The notes under the pieces are model-generated. The model saw nothing but the letters and a program-made list of their open reading frames with translations. It did not search any database and had not been told where the DNA came from. From positions 53,130 to 117,129 of the forward strand of contig JAFKDC010000020.1 in the NCBI GenBank assembly GCA_017255395.1: a stretch of 64,000 nt of DNA. Direction: 5' to 3'. Made by a program: the position numbers and the translations under genes. Shown here piece after piece: positions 1 through 9,353 of the stretch. This DNA comes from Enemella evansiae. GTDB taxonomy: Bacteria > Pseudomonadota > Alphaproteobacteria > Rhodobacterales > Rhodobacteraceae. Every line of letters starts with the position of its first letter. Within the stretch, counting starts at the first letter, position 1.

Positions 1-1
1 C

Positions 2-109
2 ATGCTGTTTCTCGTGGTGGTCACGCTGCGCTCTGCATGGGAGGTCTGGCGTGCGATCCGCGGCCATGTTCCCGTGCCCGGTGACGGCATAGCGGGGCCG
101 GAAGCATGA
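2..109 (+). CDS. TRAP transporter small permease (DctQ), C-terminal end only
   Basis: The window opens inside this gene; only about 35 C-terminal residues are visible, with a short hydrophobic stretch followed by a charged tail ending in GPEA. Its TGA overlaps the ATG of the following DctM gene (ATGA), the usual arrangement of dctQ-dctM in TRAP systems. Identity therefore rests mainly on position; the fragment itself is too short to classify. In the family DctQ is the four-helix membrane subunit that pairs with DctM for sodium-driven uptake of organic acids or related solutes. Confidence 0.6.
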   Translation: MLFLVVVTLRSAWEVWRAIRGHVPVPGDGIAGPEA

Positions 110-1401
110 GCGGCGCCTTCCTTCTTTGCCTCGGCACGATCTTCGTGATCGCCGGGATCGGGCGGCCCATTGCCCTGGCTATCCTGCTTGGCGCGATCGT
201 CTACATGGCGGCCATCGGACAGGACATCGGGCTTGCGGGCAAGGTGCTGATGGACGGGCTTTACAACAGCTTCATCCTGCTCGCGGTGCCGCTTTTCATC
301 GTGGCCGCGAACATCATGAACGCGGGCACGATCAGCGACCGGCTGCTGGGCTTCTGCGTCGCCATGGTGGGCCGGTTTCGCGGCGGCCTGGGGCATGTGA
401 ACGTGGTTGCCTCCCTCATCTTCTCGGGAATGTCGGGGTCGGCGGTGGCCGATGCGGCGGGGATCGGCAAGATCATCATCGAGATGATGACCAAGTCGGG
501 CCACTACACCCGGGGCTATGCTGCGGCCATCACCGCGGCCTCTGCCACCATCGGCCCGATCATACCGCCCTCGATCCCGATGGTGCTCTACGCCCTCGTC
601 TCGAACACCTCGATCGGCTACCTGTTCCTCGGCGGCATTGTGCCCGGGGTCTTCATGGGGGTGGTGCTGATGGCGATGAACACCGTGATCTCGCACCGGC
701 GCGGCTTCACCCTGGAAGAGCCGGTTCCGCTGGCCGAACTTCCCACGCGGGCCGTGACGGCCTTTCCCGCGCTCCTGATGCCGGCGATCCTGCTTTATGG
801 CATCTACGGCGGTGTCACCACGCCGACCGAGGCCGCCGCCATTGCCGCCTTCTACGCGCTTGTGCTGGCCGCCGCCTTCTACCGCGCCCTGAGCCTGCGG
901 GCGCTGAGCGCCATCCTCGTCGAGAGCGCGCGATCCTCGGCAGCCGTGGGTCTGGTGATCGGCGGGGCGCTGATCCTGAATTACGTGGTGGCCTCCGAGA
1001 ACATCCCGACCCTGCTGGCCCAGAAACTCGTCGGCCTGGACGTGCATCCGCTGGTCTTCCTGATCGGGGTCAACATCCTGCTGCTGCTGCTTGGCTGCGT
1101 GCTCGATGCGACGACGATCATCCTGGTGATCATCCCGCTTTTCCTGCCGACCTGCCGCGAGCTTGGCATCGACCTTGTGCATTTCGGCGTCGTTGCCGTG
1201 GTGAACTGCATGGTGGGGCTGATCACACCGCCCTACGGGGTGTTGCTTTTCGTCATCAACGCGGTGACGCGGATTCCGCTGGCGGAGATCATCCGGGAGA
1301 TCTGGCTCTTCCTTTTCGCGCTCATCGTGGCGCTTGTGCTCATGATCCTGTTTCCGGGGATCGTCTTGTGGCTGCCCAGGGTCTTTGGCTACGCCGGGTA
1401 G
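106..1401 (+). CDS. dctM: TRAP transporter large permease (DctM)
   Basis: A 431-residue, almost wholly hydrophobic protein with about a dozen membrane segments, the normal length for DctM, the ion-coupled transport channel of tripartite TRAP importers in the inner membrane. The family-typical GMSGSAVAD segment is near residue 108, followed by the conserved GPIIPPSIPMVLYA stretch near 150. It overlaps the upstream small permease by 4 bp. The periplasmic binding protein (DctP) would lie upstream of the window, so the solute cannot be inferred. The downstream gene is convergent, so this is the last gene of its operon. Confidence 0.93.
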   Translation: MSGAFLLCLGTIFVIAGIGRPIALAILLGAIVYMAAIGQDIGLAGKVLMDGLYNSFILLAVPLFIVAANIMNAGTISDRLLGFCVAMVGRFRGGLGHVNVVASLIFSGMSGSAVADAAGIGKIIIEMMTKSGHYTRGYAAAITAASATIGPIIPPSIPMVLYALVSNTSIGYLFLGGIVPGVFMGVVLMAMNTVISHRRGFTLEEPVPLAELPTRAVTAFPALLMPAILLYGIYGGVTTPTEAAAIAAFYALVLAAAFYRALSLRALSAILVESARSSAAVGLVIGGALILNYVVASENIPTLLAQKLVGLDVHPLVFLIGVNILLLLLGCVLDATTIILVIIPLFLPTCRELGIDLVHFGVVAVVNCMVGLITPPYGVLLFVINAVTRIPLAEIIREIWLFLFALIVALVLMILFPGIVLWLPRVFGYAG

Positions 1402-1416
1402 GGGCGGCCTCGCCTG

Positions 1417-1459
1417 CCGTTCTTGCGGGCAGCTCCGGCGGGCCGACCTGCAAGAACGG
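1417..1459. repeat. 10-bp perfect inverted repeat after dctM
   Basis: CCGTTCTTGC at 1417-1426 is repeated in inverted orientation as GCAAGAACGG at 1450-1459, with a 23-nt loop, starting 16 bp after the dctM stop. The position fits a transcription end for the TRAP operon, but no T-run follows on either strand, so Rho-independent termination is not well supported. It could alternatively be a scar or terminal sequence of a mobile element (see the IS3-like remnant nearby). Confidence 0.45.
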
Positions 1460-1775
1460 ACCTCCCGCCAGAATTTAAGAAGGTCTTGCCTCTGAGTCAG
1501 CGGATCGGTAGTCGATCACGCCCGATGCGACTTTCCTCAAAGCCCGACGGGCGGGGTCGAACATGCGGCCGAATATCGAGGTGGTCCCCGAAAAACGGAC
1601 ATTCAGCGAAGCGTGTCGCCAACGATGACAAGGACACACAGCGTGGCTGGCAAACGAAAGAACTACAGCGCCGCGCCGCGTCCCTGCGCAAATCGGTGCA
1701 GTCCGGGATAGCTTAGTGCTGTCCGGCCCCATCGCAGCGCAACCGCGCAACGGCAAAACCGGGGTTGCACTTGGG
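1460..1775. other. Gene-free spacer between convergent operons
   Basis: No credible gene is seen between the TRAP operon and the SDR gene; the reading frames here are shadows. The only recognisable element is a short stretch near 1643 that resembles the first residues of an IS3-type OrfA (listed separately). The composition is less GC-biased at 1460-1660 than in the flanking genes, which fits decayed mobile DNA. Confidence 0.5.
1643..1669 (+). mobile_element. Possible remnant of the 5' end of an IS3-family orfA
   Basis: A GTG codon preceded at a suitable distance by AAGGA begins a frame reading AGKRKNYS, which resembles the conserved N-terminus of IS3-group OrfA proteins (typically M-x-GKRKNYS). 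Similarity stops after about nine residues and the frame runs into a stop about 15 codons later, so at most a tiny stump of the element remains. A short match like this could be chance. Confidence 0.3.
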
Positions 1776-2528
1776 TCAGGGCAACCCAGCCTCGACCGGC
1801 AGACAGGTGCCGGTGATGCCCGCCGCCAAAGGCGAGGCGAGGAAGCAGGCCGCATGGGCCACGTCCGCCTCTGTCGCAAGCCGACCCAGCGCGGTTTCCG
1901 CCTGCAAGGCCGCGATGGCCTCGGAGACCGGCGTCCCGCCCTGCGCGGCGCGCATTTCGATCCGGCCCCGCAGGGCGTCGGTCAGGATCGGCCCCGGCGC
2001 GATGGCGTTCACCCGTACCCCGTCGCGGCCCATGTCCAGCGCCGCCGCCCGCATCAGACCCAACACCGCGTGTTTCGTCGCGGTATAAAGCGCCTGATCC
2101 GGATGCGCCCTGTAGGCATTGATCGAGGCGGTCAGAACCGCCGCGCCCTGCACCTCGGCCAGCCGGGGGGCCGCGCATTTCAGCGACAAGGCCACGCCGC
2201 GCACGTTCAGCGCAAAGGCCCGGTCCCATTCGGCCAAGTCCAGCGCCGCGATCCGGCGCCACGGCGGCACCATGCCCGCATTGGCCACCAGCACGTCGAG
2301 CCGGTCCAGCCCTTCGACGGCGGCGCTGAACCGCGCCTCTGCGTCCTCAGCCAGCAGGTCCAGCGGCACCGCCTGCCAGTTCCCCGGCAGCGTCGCCCCT
2401 TCCAGCGTGGCGGGTAGGTCCAGCACCACGACAGAGGCCCCCGCCCCGGCCAATGTCCCGGCGATGGCCCGGCCAAGGCCCCGCGCGCCGCCGGTCACGA
2501 GGGCGGTCTTTCCGGTAAAGTCGATCAT
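1776..2528 (-). CDS. SDR-family oxidoreductase
   Basis: A 250-residue classical short-chain dehydrogenase. The start at MIDFTGK puts the Rossmann motif TGGARGLG at residues 12-19; a longer upstream reading frame has no SDR homology before this Met. The catalytic YTATK (YxxxK) is present, preceded by the active-site Ser region (LTASINAY). It is the last gene of the minus-strand peptide-transport operon, 74 bp after the M24 peptidase stop. It presumably oxidises or reduces an alcohol/ketone produced from the imported compound; the substrate is unknown. Confidence 0.85.
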   Translation of the reverse strand: MIDFTGKTALVTGGARGLGRAIAGTLAGAGASVVVLDLPATLEGATLPGNWQAVPLDLLAEDAEARFSAAVEGLDRLDVLVANAGMVPPWRRIAALDLAEWDRAFALNVRGVALSLKCAAPRLAEVQGAAVLTASINAYRAHPDQALYTATKHAVLGLMRAAALDMGRDGVRVNAIAPGPILTDALRGRIEMRAAQGGTPVSEAIAALQAETALGRLATEADVAHAACFLASPLAAGITGTCLPVEAGLP

Positions 2529-2602
2529 GGTCTCTGCCCCTTGCCGCACCTTCGGCGCGGTCCTGCTCGTGGCGCCCCCCCGCAACAGGGGGGCGCGGTC
2601 GT

Positions 2603-3751
2603 TCACTCGATGACGATGAGGTCCTGAAAGCCCGAGGTCAAAGCCTCGCCGCCGCCCGGTCGCGCGACGATGCAATCCTCGACCCGCGCGCTGAAATCGC
2701 GGTCGCGGAAGATCGACGGCTCGATGGTGAAGATCATGCCCTCGCGCACCTCGGTGGTGTCGCCTTTGGTCAGGAAGGGCGGCTCGTGCACGTCCCAGCC
2801 GATGCCGTGGCCCAGACGGTGGCGGAAGTCCTTGCCATAGCCCGCATCCTCGATCACGGCGCGGGCGGCGCGGTCGACCTGCTCGCAGGTGACTTCACCC
2901 GCCTTCAGCGCCGCGATCCCCGCCGCCTGGCTCTCCATGACCAGTTTGTGCACCAGCCGCTGCTCTTCGGTCGGCGCGCCAAAGGCCACGGTGCGGCCAA
3001 AGTCGTAGCACATGCCGTCCAGCACCGCGCCGAAGTCGAAGTTGACAGAGACCGGCTTGTCCAGCTTGCGCGGCCATGTCGCCAGCTTGTCGCCGAAGAT
3101 CAGCGGATGATCGGGACCGGAGTTGTAAAGCGAGGTCGTGAACGACGGCCCCAGGGACCCGTGCGCCTTCATCTGGTAGTCGATCTCGGCGCTGATCTCC
3201 AACTCGGTCATGCCGAACTTGAGGTTCGCGACCGTCGCGGCAAAGGCCTTTTCGGTGATCTCTCCGGCGCGGCGCAGAAGGTCGATCTCATCCTGATCCT
3301 TGATCACACGAATGGGCCGCAAGAGCTTGGTCCCGTTCGAGAACGTGACGCCGGGCAGCAGCGACTGAAGCATCATCAGCGCCTCGGCCTCGCCGTTTTC
3401 CGAGACCGCGACCGTCGCGCCCTCGCCCACGCCGAGGTCTTTCAGAATGCCCTTGGCCATCTCGACCGGATCGTCCCAGTCGCCCAGCACGCGCAGGTCG
3501 ACGCCGGTGATCTTGCCCGCCGATCCGAACTCGGCGGTCATGCGCGGCAGGGTCAGGATCGGCTCGCGGCCTGGGGCGATCCACATGCCCTCGATCCAGT
3601 GGCCCGGGTGCAGATTGCGCCCGTAGTTGGGAATGTCGCGGTGGATGCCGGTGAGATAATCGAGGTCCGTTCCGATGGGAAAGAAGATCAGGTCGGCCTT
3701 CCCCTCGATAGAGTTGCGGAATCGCGTCATCCGGTCTGCGTAGCTGGCCAC
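2603..3751 (-). CDS. M24-family metallopeptidase (Xaa-Pro peptidase/creatinase fold)
   Basis: A 382-residue protein with an N-terminal creatinase-like domain and a C-terminal pita-bread domain. All five dinuclear-metal ligands of M24 peptidases are visible: the Asp in VNFDFG, the Asp in CYDFGRT, the His in LGHGIG, the Glu in TIEPS and the Glu in RVEDC. I chose the GTG at 3751 because AAGGAGAG sits about 6 nt upstream, and the family domain begins just after it (ASYADRM). It overlaps the 3' end of the ABC ATPase gene by 25 bp. Creatinase and ectoine hydrolase share this fold, so the scissile bond may be an Xaa-Pro peptide bond or another C-N bond. Its link to a dipeptide importer favours cleavage of the imported substrate. 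Confidence 0.85.
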   Translation of the reverse strand: MASYADRMTRFRNSIEGKADLIFFPIGTDLDYLTGIHRDIPNYGRNLHPGHWIEGMWIAPGREPILTLPRMTAEFGSAGKITGVDLRVLGDWDDPVEMAKGILKDLGVGEGATVAVSENGEAEALMMLQSLLPGVTFSNGTKLLRPIRVIKDQDEIDLLRRAGEITEKAFAATVANLKFGMTELEISAEIDYQMKAHGSLGPSFTTSLYNSGPDHPLIFGDKLATWPRKLDKPVSVNFDFGAVLDGMCYDFGRTVAFGAPTEEQRLVHKLVMESQAAGIAALKAGEVTCEQVDRAARAVIEDAGYGKDFRHRLGHGIGWDVHEPPFLTKGDTTEVREGMIFTIEPSIFRDRDFSARVEDCIVARPGGGEALTSGFQDLIVIE

Positions 3752-4737
3752 TTGGGCTCTCCTTCCTTGGTCTGTGTCTCGGGGTGGTGGCAGGCGGCCT
3801 TCTGGCCGTCCGCAAGCGCGCGCAGCGCGGGGCGTTCCGCGCGGCATATGTCGGTCGCCCTGGGGCAGCGCGGGTGAAAGGCGCAGCCCGGGGGCGGGTT
3901 CAGCGGCGAGGGGATGTCGCCCTTGATCGGCGCAAAGACGGTGCGGCGGCGGTCGAGCCGGGGCACGCCCTCGATCAGCGCGCGGGTGTAGGGATGGGCG
4001 GGCGCATCGAAGATCGCGGCGGTCGTGCCTTCCTCGACCACGCGGCCAAGGTACATGACCAGCACCCGGTCAGAGATATGTTCGACCACGCCCAGATCGT
4101 GCGAGATGAACAGGTAGGTCAGGTCGAATGCGTCGCGCAGGTCCATGAATAGGTTGACGATCTGCGCCTGGATCGAGACGTCGAGCGCAGAGACCGCCTC
4201 GTCGCAGACAAGGATCTCGGGCTGCACCGCAAGCGCGCGGGCGATGCCGACGCGCTGTCTTTGGCCGCCCGAGAAGGCATGGGGGAAACGGTCGGCATAG
4301 CTGGGATCGATGCCGCAGCGCTCCATCAGGTCGGCGACATAGGCGTCGGCCTCGGCGGGCGAGGTCAGGCGGTGGACGCGCGGCGCCTCTCCGATCAGCA
4401 TCTTCACGCGCTTGCGCGGGTTCAGGGACGAGAACGGGTCCTGAAAGATCATCTGCATGGGCAGGGCTTTGCCATGGGCGTCGGGGCGGGTGATGGTGCC
4501 GGAGGTCGGCTCCAGCAGGCCCGCCACCATGCGCCCCAGCGTGGACTTGCCGCAGCCGGATTCGCCCACGACGCCAAGGACTTCGCCCCTGTGCAGGTCG
4601 AAGCTCACATCCTCGACGGCACGCACCACGGCGGGCGGCGGCGCCAGCCCGAGGCGGCGCAACCCGCGCGTGACGAGATCCCCGTCAGAGCCGAAGCGGC
4701 GCCCGAGGTCGCGGACGGAAAGAACGGGGTCGGTCAT
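3727..4737 (-). CDS. Oligopeptide ABC transporter ATPase (OppF/DppF type)
   Basis: A 336-residue cytoplasmic ATPase. Walker A GESGCGKS lies at residues 58-65, the signature is [15 protein letters not shown], and Walker B reads CDEAVSALD. The C-terminal Cys-containing tail ([10 protein letters not shown]) is the oligopeptide-transporter extension that may carry an iron-sulphur cluster in homologues. The start at MTDPVLS overlaps the preceding ATPase stop by 4 bp (ATGA), so the much longer upstream frame is not real. It pairs with the neighbouring OppD-type ATPase. Confidence 0.93.
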   Translation of the reverse strand: MTDPVLSVRDLGRRFGSDGDLVTRGLRRLGLAPPPAVVRAVEDVSFDLHRGEVLGVVGESGCGKSTLGRMVAGLLEPTSGTITRPDAHGKALPMQMIFQDPFSSLNPRKRVKMLIGEAPRVHRLTSPAEADAYVADLMERCGIDPSYADRFPHAFSGGQRQRVGIARALAVQPEILVCDEAVSALDVSIQAQIVNLFMDLRDAFDLTYLFISHDLGVVEHISDRVLVMYLGRVVEEGTTAAIFDAPAHPYTRALIEGVPRLDRRRTVFAPIKGDIPSPLNPPPGCAFHPRCPRATDICRAERPALRALADGQKAACHHPETQTKEGEPKWPATQTG

Positions 4738-5699
4738 GTGGCCTCCAGCGGGTGGATGCAGCGCACGGCGCGGGCCTCGTTGACAGGTGTCAACGCGGGC
4801 ATCGTGGAGCAGGCCGGGGTGGCGCGCGGGCAGCGGGGCGCGAAGGCGCAGCCCTCTGGCAGGTCGGTCAGCGCGGGCATGCGTCCGGGGATCTGCTGCA
4901 ACCGCCCGCCGCGCTGCCCCGGCACGGGCACCGAGGCGATCAGCCCGGCGGTATAGGGATGCGCGGGGGCGTCGAGCACAGCGTCCACCGGCCCCTCTTC
5001 GACGATGCGGCCCGCGTACATGACCGCGATCCGGTCGGCGAGGCCCGCGACCACGGCCAAATCGTGGCTGATCCAGATCAGCGCCGTGCCCCGCTCGCGG
5101 CAAAGCCGTTGCACCAGCGCGAGGATCTGCCCCTGAATGGTCACGTCCAGCGCCGTCGTCGGCTCGTCCGCGATGATCAGGTCGGGCTGGTGCAAGAGCG
5201 CGATGGCGATGGCCACGCGCTGGCGCATCCCGCCCGAAAGCTGGTGGGGATAGGTCGTCAGCCGGTCCTCGGGCGCGGGGATGCCGACCTCGTCCAGCGC
5301 AGCGATGGAGCGGCGGCGCACCTCGGCCCGGTCCAGCCTCTCGTGCGCCAAGAGGGCGTCGCGCATCTGCGTGCCGATGCGCAGCACCGGGTTCAGGGTC
5401 ATCATCGGGTCCTGAAAGATCATCGCGATCTTACGGCCCCTCAGCCGCCGCATGTCGCCTTCGGACAGGTCGAGGATGTTCTGACCGTGCAGGCGCACCT
5501 CTCCGGCCGTCACCCGCCCCGGAGGGCTGATCAGCCGGTTGATGGAAAAGCCGGTCAGCGACTTGCCCGACCCGCTTTCGCCCACAAGGCCGAGGATCTC
5601 GCCGCGCGCCACGCTCAGCGACAGGTCGTGCAGGGCGTGGACCGTCACGGCGGGCGTGACGAAACTGGTCCGAAGACCGCGAAGTTCGAGAACGCTCAT
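4734..5699 (-). CDS. Oligopeptide ABC transporter ATPase (OppD/DppD type)
   Basis: A 321-residue ATPase with Walker A GESGSGKS at residues 40-47, signature [12 protein letters not shown], Walker [12 protein letters not shown], and the C-terminal oligopeptide-transporter Cys motif ([10 protein letters not shown]). I prefer the ATG at 5699, which has GAGG 8 nt upstream, over a GTG two codons earlier. It forms the nucleotide-binding heterodimer with the OppF-type protein. The 3' end contains a 16-bp palindrome resembling the replicon's parS site (4779-4794, see findings). Confidence 0.93.
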   Translation of the reverse strand: MSVLELRGLRTSFVTPAVTVHALHDLSLSVARGEILGLVGESGSGKSLTGFSINRLISPPGRVTAGEVRLHGQNILDLSEGDMRRLRGRKIAMIFQDPMMTLNPVLRIGTQMRDALLAHERLDRAEVRRRSIAALDEVGIPAPEDRLTTYPHQLSGGMRQRVAIAIALLHQPDLIIADEPTTALDVTIQGQILALVQRLCRERGTALIWISHDLAVVAGLADRIAVMYAGRIVEEGPVDAVLDAPAHPYTAGLIASVPVPGQRGGRLQQIPGRMPALTDLPEGCAFAPRCPRATPACSTMPALTPVNEARAVRCIHPLEAT

Positions 5700-5701
5700 G
5701 G

Positions 5702-6580
5702 TCACAGCCTCGGGTTCAAAACGTCGCGCAGCCGGTCACCGAGCACGTTGACGCTAATGATGATGGCCAGCAGGACCAGCCCCGGCAGGACGGAGATCCA
5801 GTAGCGGCCCGATTGCAGGTAGTCGAAGCCGTTGGCGATGAGCAGCCCCAGCGAGGGCCGCGTGGGCGGCAGGCCAAGGCCGAGGAAGCTGAGCGTCGCC
5901 TCGAGCGAGATTGCCATGGCCATCTGCATGGTCGCCACGACCAGCATGGTCGGCAGGCAGTTGAGCAGGATGTGGCCCAGAAGGATGCGCAGGCCTCCAA
6001 GGCGCAGGCCCCGCGCCGCTTCGACATAATCGCGCGCGCCTTCGACCAGCGCGACGCCCCGCACGGTGCGGGCGAAATAGGCCCATTGCACGACCACGAG
6101 CGCAAAGATGATCTTGTCGACGCCCCGGCCAAGGATCACCAGCAGGATCAGCGCCACGAGGATCGTCGGAAAGCTCAGTTGCAGGTCGACGATGCGCATC
6201 AGGGCCGTATCGACCCACCCGCGCCGGTAGGCGGCGACCAGCCCGACCAGCGTGCCGAATACCAGCGCGATCAGCCCCGAGGCCAGTCCCACCACCAGCG
6301 AGATGCGGATACCGTAGAGCATGGCCGAGAGCATGTCCCGCCCCTGCCCGTCCGTGCCCAGCCAGTAGGTCAGGCCGGTGAAGCTTTCCGATCCCGGCGG
6401 CATGAGGCTGTCGAGAATGTCGACCTGCCGCAGGTCATAGGGGTTCTGCGGCGCGATCCACGGCGCGCCGAAGCCCGCGATGCAGAAGCCCGCGAAGACC
6501 ACCAGCGCGACGACCGCCCCGGGGTCGCGCAGGAAGCGGCGGGTGAGGTCCCGGGCCGATCCGGCTGCGACCGCGCTCAT
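5702..6580 (-). CDS. Dipeptide ABC transporter permease (DppC type)
   Basis: A 292-residue inner-membrane permease with a hydrophobic N-terminal helix, the OppC N-terminal region (PYDL...DSLMPP) and the EAA-like cytoplasmic loop (YVEAARGLRLGG) that docks to the ATPases. The start at MSAVAAG is chosen because its ATG overlaps the upstream permease stop. The much longer frame upstream is a shadow of dppB. Confidence 0.93.
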   Translation of the reverse strand: MSAVAAGSARDLTRRFLRDPGAVVALVVFAGFCIAGFGAPWIAPQNPYDLRQVDILDSLMPPGSESFTGLTYWLGTDGQGRDMLSAMLYGIRISLVVGLASGLIALVFGTLVGLVAAYRRGWVDTALMRIVDLQLSFPTILVALILLVILGRGVDKIIFALVVVQWAYFARTVRGVALVEGARDYVEAARGLRLGGLRILLGHILLNCLPTMLVVATMQMAMAISLEATLSFLGLGLPPTRPSLGLLIANGFDYLQSGRYWISVLPGLVLLAIIISVNVLGDRLRDVLNPRL

Positions 6581-7554
6581 GCCCGGCCCCCGCCCAGCCG
6601 TATGCGCGGGTCGAGCAGCGAATAGAGAATGTCGACAGCCAGGTTCAGCGTGACGAACATGAAGACGACGCAGATCAGGTAGGCCACGATCAGCGGGCGG
6701 TCGAGGACGGCGATGGCGTCGATCAGCATCTTGCCAACCCCCGGCCAGGAAAAGATCGACTCGACCACGACGGCGAAGGCGATGACGCCGCCGAACTCCA
6801 TCCCCAGCACGGTGACGATGGGGATCAGGATGTTCTTCAGCGCATGGACGCCCAGCACCCGCCGCTCGGGCACGCCGTTGGCGCGGGCGAACTTGATGTA
6901 ATCGGTGAACATGACCTCTCGCATCCCGGCGCGCGCGAGGCGGATCACCATGGCCATCATGATGAGCGACAGCGTGAAGGCGGGCATGGCGAGGTGGTGC
7001 AGCCCGTCGAGGGTGAACAGCGAGGTCTCGACGAACCCAAGGTCCACCGTCTCGCCCCGCCCCACCGAAGGCATCCAGCCCAGCTGCACCGAGAAGGTCA
7101 GGATCATGATGATCCCGATCCAGAAGACCGGCAGCGAGAAGGCCACCATCGACAGGCTCATGATAAGCTTCGCGCCCCAGCCGTCGGGCCGCAGCCCTGC
7201 GTAGATGCCCATGGGCAGGCCCACCGCCAGCGCCAGAACCAGTGCGGCGAAGGCCAGTTCCAAGGTCGCGGGCAGGCGTTCGAAGATCAGGTGCAGGGCG
7301 GGCACGCCGTGGGTGAAGCTGCGCCCCATGTCGCCCTGCGCGAGGTTGCCCACGAAGGTCAGGTACTGCCGCCAGATCGGCTGATCCAGACCGAGGTCCT
7401 TGATGATCGCGGTCAGGCAGGCCTGATCGCATTCGGACGAGGCGAAGATATAGACCGGGTTGCCGATCACGTTGACGCCGAAAAACACCAGCAGCGTCAT
7501 TACGATCAGCACCAGCAGCGCCTGAAGCACGCGCCTTGTGATGTATTCGGCCAT
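6577..7554 (-). CDS. Dipeptide ABC transporter permease (DppB type)
   Basis: A 325-residue permease with a strong N-terminal membrane helix (ALLVLIVMTLLVFFGVNV), the expected OppB/DppB architecture, and an EAA-type loop (DYIKFARANGVPERRV). It is translated 38 bp after the binding-protein gene and overlaps the DppC gene (ATGA). With the three subunits downstream and the binding protein upstream it makes a complete five-component importer. Confidence 0.93.
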   Translation of the reverse strand: MAEYITRRVLQALLVLIVMTLLVFFGVNVIGNPVYIFASSECDQACLTAIIKDLGLDQPIWRQYLTFVGNLAQGDMGRSFTHGVPALHLIFERLPATLELAFAALVLALAVGLPMGIYAGLRPDGWGAKLIMSLSMVAFSLPVFWIGIIMILTFSVQLGWMPSVGRGETVDLGFVETSLFTLDGLHHLAMPAFTLSLIMMAMVIRLARAGMREVMFTDYIKFARANGVPERRVLGVHALKNILIPIVTVLGMEFGGVIAFAVVVESIFSWPGVGKMLIDAIAVLDRPLIVAYLICVVFMFVTLNLAVDILYSLLDPRIRLGGGRA

Positions 7555-7592
7555 TCTCTTCGCCTCGTCCCTTGTTCGATCCGTGCCGCGGC

Positions 7593-9200
7593 TCAGTCGG
7601 CGCGGTGGATTTCGGTCGCCAGCGTGCGCTCGTTGGTGCGCGGCTCGTGGGTCAGACCGGCCCGCATCGCCCAGTTGTTCACCTGGAAGTGCAGCGGGAT
7701 GTAGGCGTAGTCGTCCATGCCGATGCGGATCGCCTCTTCGAGGAGGCCGCGCCGCGTTTCGGTGTCGATGGTGCGCTTGGCCAGCACCGACCGCGCGTCG
7801 ATCTCGGGGTTGGAGTAGCGCCCGAAGTTGCCGTTCCCGCCGCCGGTGGCCGCGTTGTAGGTCTCCAGCGTGCCCGAGACGGTATAGGTTGCCTCGCCCG
7901 CCACGGTGCCCCAGCCGGTCAGCGACATCGAGAACTCGGGCACGTCGAAGCCCGGCATCGACAATTCATCGCCACGGATCAGCCGCGAGAAGAAGATGTT
8001 GCGCGGCATGGCATCCACCTCGGTGGTGATGCCCACGCGGGACCACATCTGCGCCACCGCTTCGAGGATGCGGGCGTCGTTGATGTAGCGGTCGTTCGGC
8101 CCGTGCAGGGTGATGCGGAAGCCCTCGCCGTAGCCTGCTTCTTCCAGCAGCGCCTGCGCGGCTTCGGGATCGTAAGGATCGGCCTCCAGCCCCTCGACGT
8201 AGCCGAAGAAGCCCGGCGGCACGATGTTCTTCGCCGGAAGCGAGGCGCCGCCCATGATGCGGTCGCGGATGGCCTCGCGGTTCACGGCCAGCGACAGCGC
8301 CTTGCGGACGCGCCAGTCGCGCAGCGGGTTGGGCTGCATGACTTTGCCGTCGTTATCGGTGATGAAGCGTTCGACGTGCTTGTAGCCCGGCATCAGGTAG
8401 ATCAGCCGGTCCGAGGGGATGGTCGAGACGGTGAAGTTCGGGTCTTCCTGCAGTTGCGGCAGGTCCACGGTCGGCGGGTAGTCGATGATGTCCACGTCGC
8501 CGTTCAGCAGCGCCGCAAGGCGCGAGGCGTCCTGCGTGACCGGCCGGAAGACCACCTGATCCCACGCGACCTCACCACCCCACCAGTCGTCGTTCTTCAC
8601 GATGGTGACGCTGTCGCCGGGGTTGAAGCTTTCGTACTTGAAGGGGCCTGTGCCCACGGTGGCCTTGCCCGAGTTGAAATCGACGGATTCCACCGCGCCC
8701 TCGGCGGCATGGGCGGCCACGATGGGCAGCATGGCAAGGTCTTCGGCCACGGTCGGATAAGGCCCGTCGGTGGTGATGTGGACGGTCAGGTCGTCCACGG
8801 CGGTCCATGTCTTGCCGCCCTTGTCGAGCTGAAACGCCGGAGAGGCGGGCGCGCCGGAAATGCCGCCCTTGAGCCGGTCGAAGGTGAAGATCACATCCTC
8901 GGCGGTGAAGGGTTCACCGTCATGCCATGTGACGCCCTCGCGCAGCTTGAACTCCCACGTCGTCTCGTCCAGCGGCGCCCACGACACCGCAAGGCCGGGA
9001 ATCGGCTGCGAGGCGCTGTCGAGCGCCACGAGCTTCTCGAAGATGTGCTCATGCACCTGCACATCCGCCGAAAGCTGGGTCCAGTGCGGGTCGAGCGAAC
9101 TGGCCTCCGAGCGCACGCCGATGGTCAGGACCTCCTGCGCCAGCACGGGCGCAGCCGTCATCATTGCGGCGCAGAGCGCGCCGATCGTCCACTGTCTCAT
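7593..9200 (-). CDS. ABC transporter substrate-binding protein, family 5 (DppA/OppA type)
   Basis: A 535-residue periplasmic protein with a Sec signal peptide ending about residue 21 (VLA-Q), the usual length of peptide-binding family 5 proteins. Family features include the early ASSLDPHWTQL segment and WEFKLREGVTWHDGEPFTA, typical of this fold. AAGGAGA lies 6 nt before the ATG. It is first in a minus-strand operon SBP-dppB-dppC-oppD-oppF-M24-SDR. Ligands of this family include di- and oligopeptides, glutathione, nickel chelates and opines, so peptide uptake is likely but not certain. Confidence 0.92.
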   Translation of the reverse strand: MRQWTIGALCAAMMTAAPVLAQEVLTIGVRSEASSLDPHWTQLSADVQVHEHIFEKLVALDSASQPIPGLAVSWAPLDETTWEFKLREGVTWHDGEPFTAEDVIFTFDRLKGGISGAPASPAFQLDKGGKTWTAVDDLTVHITTDGPYPTVAEDLAMLPIVAAHAAEGAVESVDFNSGKATVGTGPFKYESFNPGDSVTIVKNDDWWGGEVAWDQVVFRPVTQDASRLAALLNGDVDIIDYPPTVDLPQLQEDPNFTVSTIPSDRLIYLMPGYKHVERFITDNDGKVMQPNPLRDWRVRKALSLAVNREAIRDRIMGGASLPAKNIVPPGFFGYVEGLEADPYDPEAAQALLEEAGYGEGFRITLHGPNDRYINDARILEAVAQMWSRVGITTEVDAMPRNIFFSRLIRGDELSMPGFDVPEFSMSLTGWGTVAGEATYTVSGTLETYNAATGGGNGNFGRYSNPEIDARSVLAKRTIDTETRRGLLEEAIRIGMDDYAYIPLHFQVNNWAMRAGLTHEPRTNERTLATEIHRAD

Positions 9201-9329
9201 GGATCGTCTCCTTGTCGGGTAAAGGCGCCGCCGGTCGCGGCGCCCTGAAGCGCGGAACAGTTAAACCCGTTCACTCATGTAAAATTTTTTTAACGCGCTT
9301 TCCCGATTCGGTCCAGAAGTTTCGCAGGG

Positions 9330-9353
9330 CGAACTTTCGTTCACAAACCGCCG
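9330..9353 (+). promoter_or_regulatory. Weak candidate for the tripartite IclR-type operator
   Basis: CGAAC at 9330 and GTTCA at 9339 have the N4 spacing of the operator family described at 21639, but the third half-site position (CGCCG) matches poorly. It lies about 130 bp upstream of the first dipeptide transporter operon and overlaps the stop of the aldehyde dehydrogenase gene. It is included because every other substrate-binding operon up to 49 kb has a better copy; on its own it would not be convincing. Confidence 0.3.

Noticed and set aside
126..1478. Long reading frame overlapping dctM in another frame
   Set aside because: The translation is Arg/His/Gly-rich and low in hydrophobic residues, typical of a high-GC shadow of the real membrane-protein gene; no family pattern.
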